From Streptomyces sp. Ncost-T10-10d (GTDB lineage Bacteria; Actinomycetota; Actinomycetes; Streptomycetales; Streptomycetaceae): a stretch of 33,067 nucleotides of DNA. The notes under the pieces were generated by a model. The model ran no database searches, was not told where the DNA came from, and saw nothing but the letters and a program-made list of their open reading frames with translations. The stretch covers positions 1-33,067 of the forward strand of contig NZ_FMDF01000140.1 of assembly GCF_900091955.1 (NCBI RefSeq), written 5' to 3'. Positions within the stretch are counted from its first letter, which is position 1, and each line of letters begins with the position of its first letter. A program made the position numbers and the translations under genes. Of this stretch, positions 31,827-33,067 are shown piece after piece.

Positions 31827-32108
31827 TGTTCGCGATCCCTCATTGGTGGCGTGCCTGACGGGGGTGTATGCAGAATCCGCCCCCGCTGCGGCATACAGGT
31901 GGTGACGTCCTGCGACGGGTTCCCTGTTCGACGACCTGGTGACGCAGGGTGACTCGGCGATGAGAGCCAGGACTTGAAGGACGCGCATCGGGCACTCGTC
32001 ATCGTCGGGCGATGCCCTTTCGGTAACCGGTGGATGCCATCACGTCACGCCGAACTCCCGCCTCACACGGCTGTGTTCCGTGGGAGCAGCCGGGGAGTAC
32101 TTGCTCCG
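31827..32108. other. Gene-free gap
   Basis: About 280 bases after the ATPase-like gene show no frame with coding character, no tRNA and no repeat longer than six bases in each arm. It ends at the terminator of the lipoprotein pseudogene. Confidence 0.4.
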
Positions 32109-32142
32109 AAGGGGCCACGGAACGGCCGGTCCGTGGCCCCTT
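32109..32142. terminator. Terminator hairpin with A/T tails
   Basis: 13-bp perfect arms (32109-32121 and 32130-32142) enclose an 8-base loop. It is placed 12 bases beyond the stop of the disrupted lipoprotein gene on the minus strand. Confidence 0.8.
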
Positions 32143-32153
32143 CGTGGCCTTGG

Positions 32154-32624
32154 TCAGCCGGGGGCGGGCTTCGAGGCGTCGGCCGCGTCGGACGGAACTG
32201 TCGTACGGGCCGGCGTCTTTGAGCTGCCGACCGGTGCCGGTGCCGGCAGGATCACAAGGTGCCATTGCTTACCGTCGCGGATGATGGTGAGGTTCTCGCG
32301 GTAGTCGGCTCCCCTGCTGTCCTTGGCAGTGATCTTTGCTGAGCCGGTATCGGGGCCCAGGTCGTAGTCGATCTCGATGCCTTCTGCCTGAAGGCCGCGG
32401 CCGCCCTTCTTGCTGATGACCTTCCGGGCGTCCCGCTCCGCGTCCGGTCCGGTGGTGCCGTCCAGCTTCAGCAGCGCGTCCGAGTCCCGTTCGTTGAGGG
32501 CGGCGATGTATGCCTAGACGGCCTTGCGATCTGCTCCCGCCTTGGGTTTTGGGTCGTCGTTGCCGCATCCGGTCAGGGCGAACAGCGCCGCGAGCGTGAC
32601 GCCGGTGAAGATGCGCCTCTTCAT
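32154..32624 (-). pseudogene. Small lipoprotein gene interrupted by an in-frame amber codon
   Basis: An ATG (complement of 32622-32624) with GAGGTAGAC upstream opens MKRRIFTGVTLAALFALTGC, a clear lipoprotein signal with Cys20. Codon 37 is TAG (complement of 32514-32516). Past it the same frame continues for 119 codons to TGA at 32154-32156, with good coding character: AYIAALNERDSDALLKLDGT, DYRENLTIIRDGKQWHLVIL. CAG to TAG at codon 37 would restore a 156-residue protein (KAV-Q-AYIAALN). The continuation resembles small DUF4878-like lipoproteins. Only a 36-residue peptide is made unless the amber is read through. The gene keeps a good RBS and terminator, so the mutation looks recent, or is a sequence error. 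Confidence 0.82.
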
Positions 32625-32698
32625 GTCTACCTCACAGGTGGATCGACGATGTGCCGGGCATGGCTTCCTCAGGTCCGGTGCGCGTACCAGGGGAGAAT

Positions 32699-33040
32699 GT
32701 CCGCGTACCCCGCATCGGATCGGGCCGGCCACGCGTCCGCCCCGATCGAGTACGCGCTGATCGGGCGTACTCCTCCCGCAAGAACCGCGCCCACCTGCGC
32801 CGCCGTGGAATCCGCCGCACCATCCCCTACAAGGCTGACCAGGCCCGCAACCGCAGGAAGATCGGCTCCCGTGGCGGCCGACCGCCGCGTTTCGACGCGG
32901 TGGATCACCGCGAGCGCCATGTGGTCGAGTGCGGGATCAACCGCCTCAAAAGGCACAGAGCGGTGGCCGCGAGGTACGACATGCTCTCCGTCCGCTACGA
33001 GGCGACTGTGCTGGTCGCAGCCGTGAACGAGTGGCTGTGA
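32699..33040 (+). pseudogene. 5'-truncated IS5-family transposase remnant
   Basis: About 113 codons match the C-terminal part of an IS5-type (DDE) transposase: VRADRAYSSRKNRAHLRRRG carries the second catalytic Asp, and DHRERHVVECGINRLKRHRA has the R(3)E(6)K signature with the catalytic Glu, followed by LSVRYEATVLVAAVNEWL and a stop. The usual Tyr of the Y(2)R(3)E(6)K signature is His. The first catalytic Asp and the whole N-terminal half are missing; the sequence upstream of about 32690 is unrelated. No left terminal repeat was found, and any right end would lie in the last 27 bases or beyond the window. Confidence 0.85.
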
Positions 33041-33067
33041 CCAGCACCGCCGCAACGGCCCTCAGAT

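Noticed and set aside
32030..32304. Small plus-strand frames over the lipoprotein pseudogene
   Set aside because: Antisense to the frame with lipobox, RBS and terminator, and without motifs.

Overview
The window is chromosomal DNA of a Streptomyces or close relative. Base composition is very GC-rich with strong third-position GC bias, GTG and TTG starts are common, and the gene families are typical of that genus: a poly-HAMP regulator, an ATPase-SpoIIE phosphatase, XRE-DUF5753 with a DUF397-like partner, a CBM16-FnIII-GH18 chitinase behind a DasR-type site, and an actinobacterial Tad pilus locus. No rRNA, tRNA, CRISPR array or intact mobile element was seen.

Layout. 1-2836: a poly-HAMP regulator cut by the window edge, divergent from a phosphatase that joins an anti-sigma-type ATPase to a SpoIIE PP2C domain. 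2897-4696: a DUF3626 frame running without a stop into an AraC regulator that keeps its own start signals. 4855-5715: a secreted trypsin-like protease behind a strongly structured leader. 5782-7539: a TetR regulator divergent from a siderophore-interacting flavoprotein, with paired repeats between them. 7534-13047: a D-amino-acid cassette consisting of a D-aminoacylase-like amidohydrolase and a PLP-dependent D-Ser/D-Thr dehydratase-like enzyme on the minus strand, and a PfkB kinase, an IclR regulator and RidA on the plus strand. Twin operator-like palindromes lie in the divergent gap. 13121-15238: a membrane-anchored Ser/Thr kinase. 15416-17146: an exochitinase/chitinase-type secreted GH18 protein.

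17824-29855 is the main accessory system, a Tad/Flp pilus locus. In order it holds a zinc-ribbon protein of unknown function, CpaB, CpaE, two TadE-like pseudopilins, the CpaF/TadA ATPase, TadB, TadC, a NarL-type histidine kinase and response regulator, the Flp pilin behind a hairpin-rich leader, a TadG-like protein, a lipoprotein and an OmpA-domain protein. It ends at a 16-bp-stem terminator. CpaF powers assembly on the TadB/TadC platform, CpaE probably localises the machine, and the pilin and both TadE proteins share one cleavage motif. The prepilin peptidase is not in the window.

29914-31826 is a WhiJ-type developmental cassette: a small DUF397-like protein, an XRE-DUF5753 regulator, and a divergent degenerate anti-sigma-like ATPase. 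The right end is decaying DNA: a small lipoprotein gene interrupted by one in-frame amber codon, next to a 5'-truncated IS5-type transposase.
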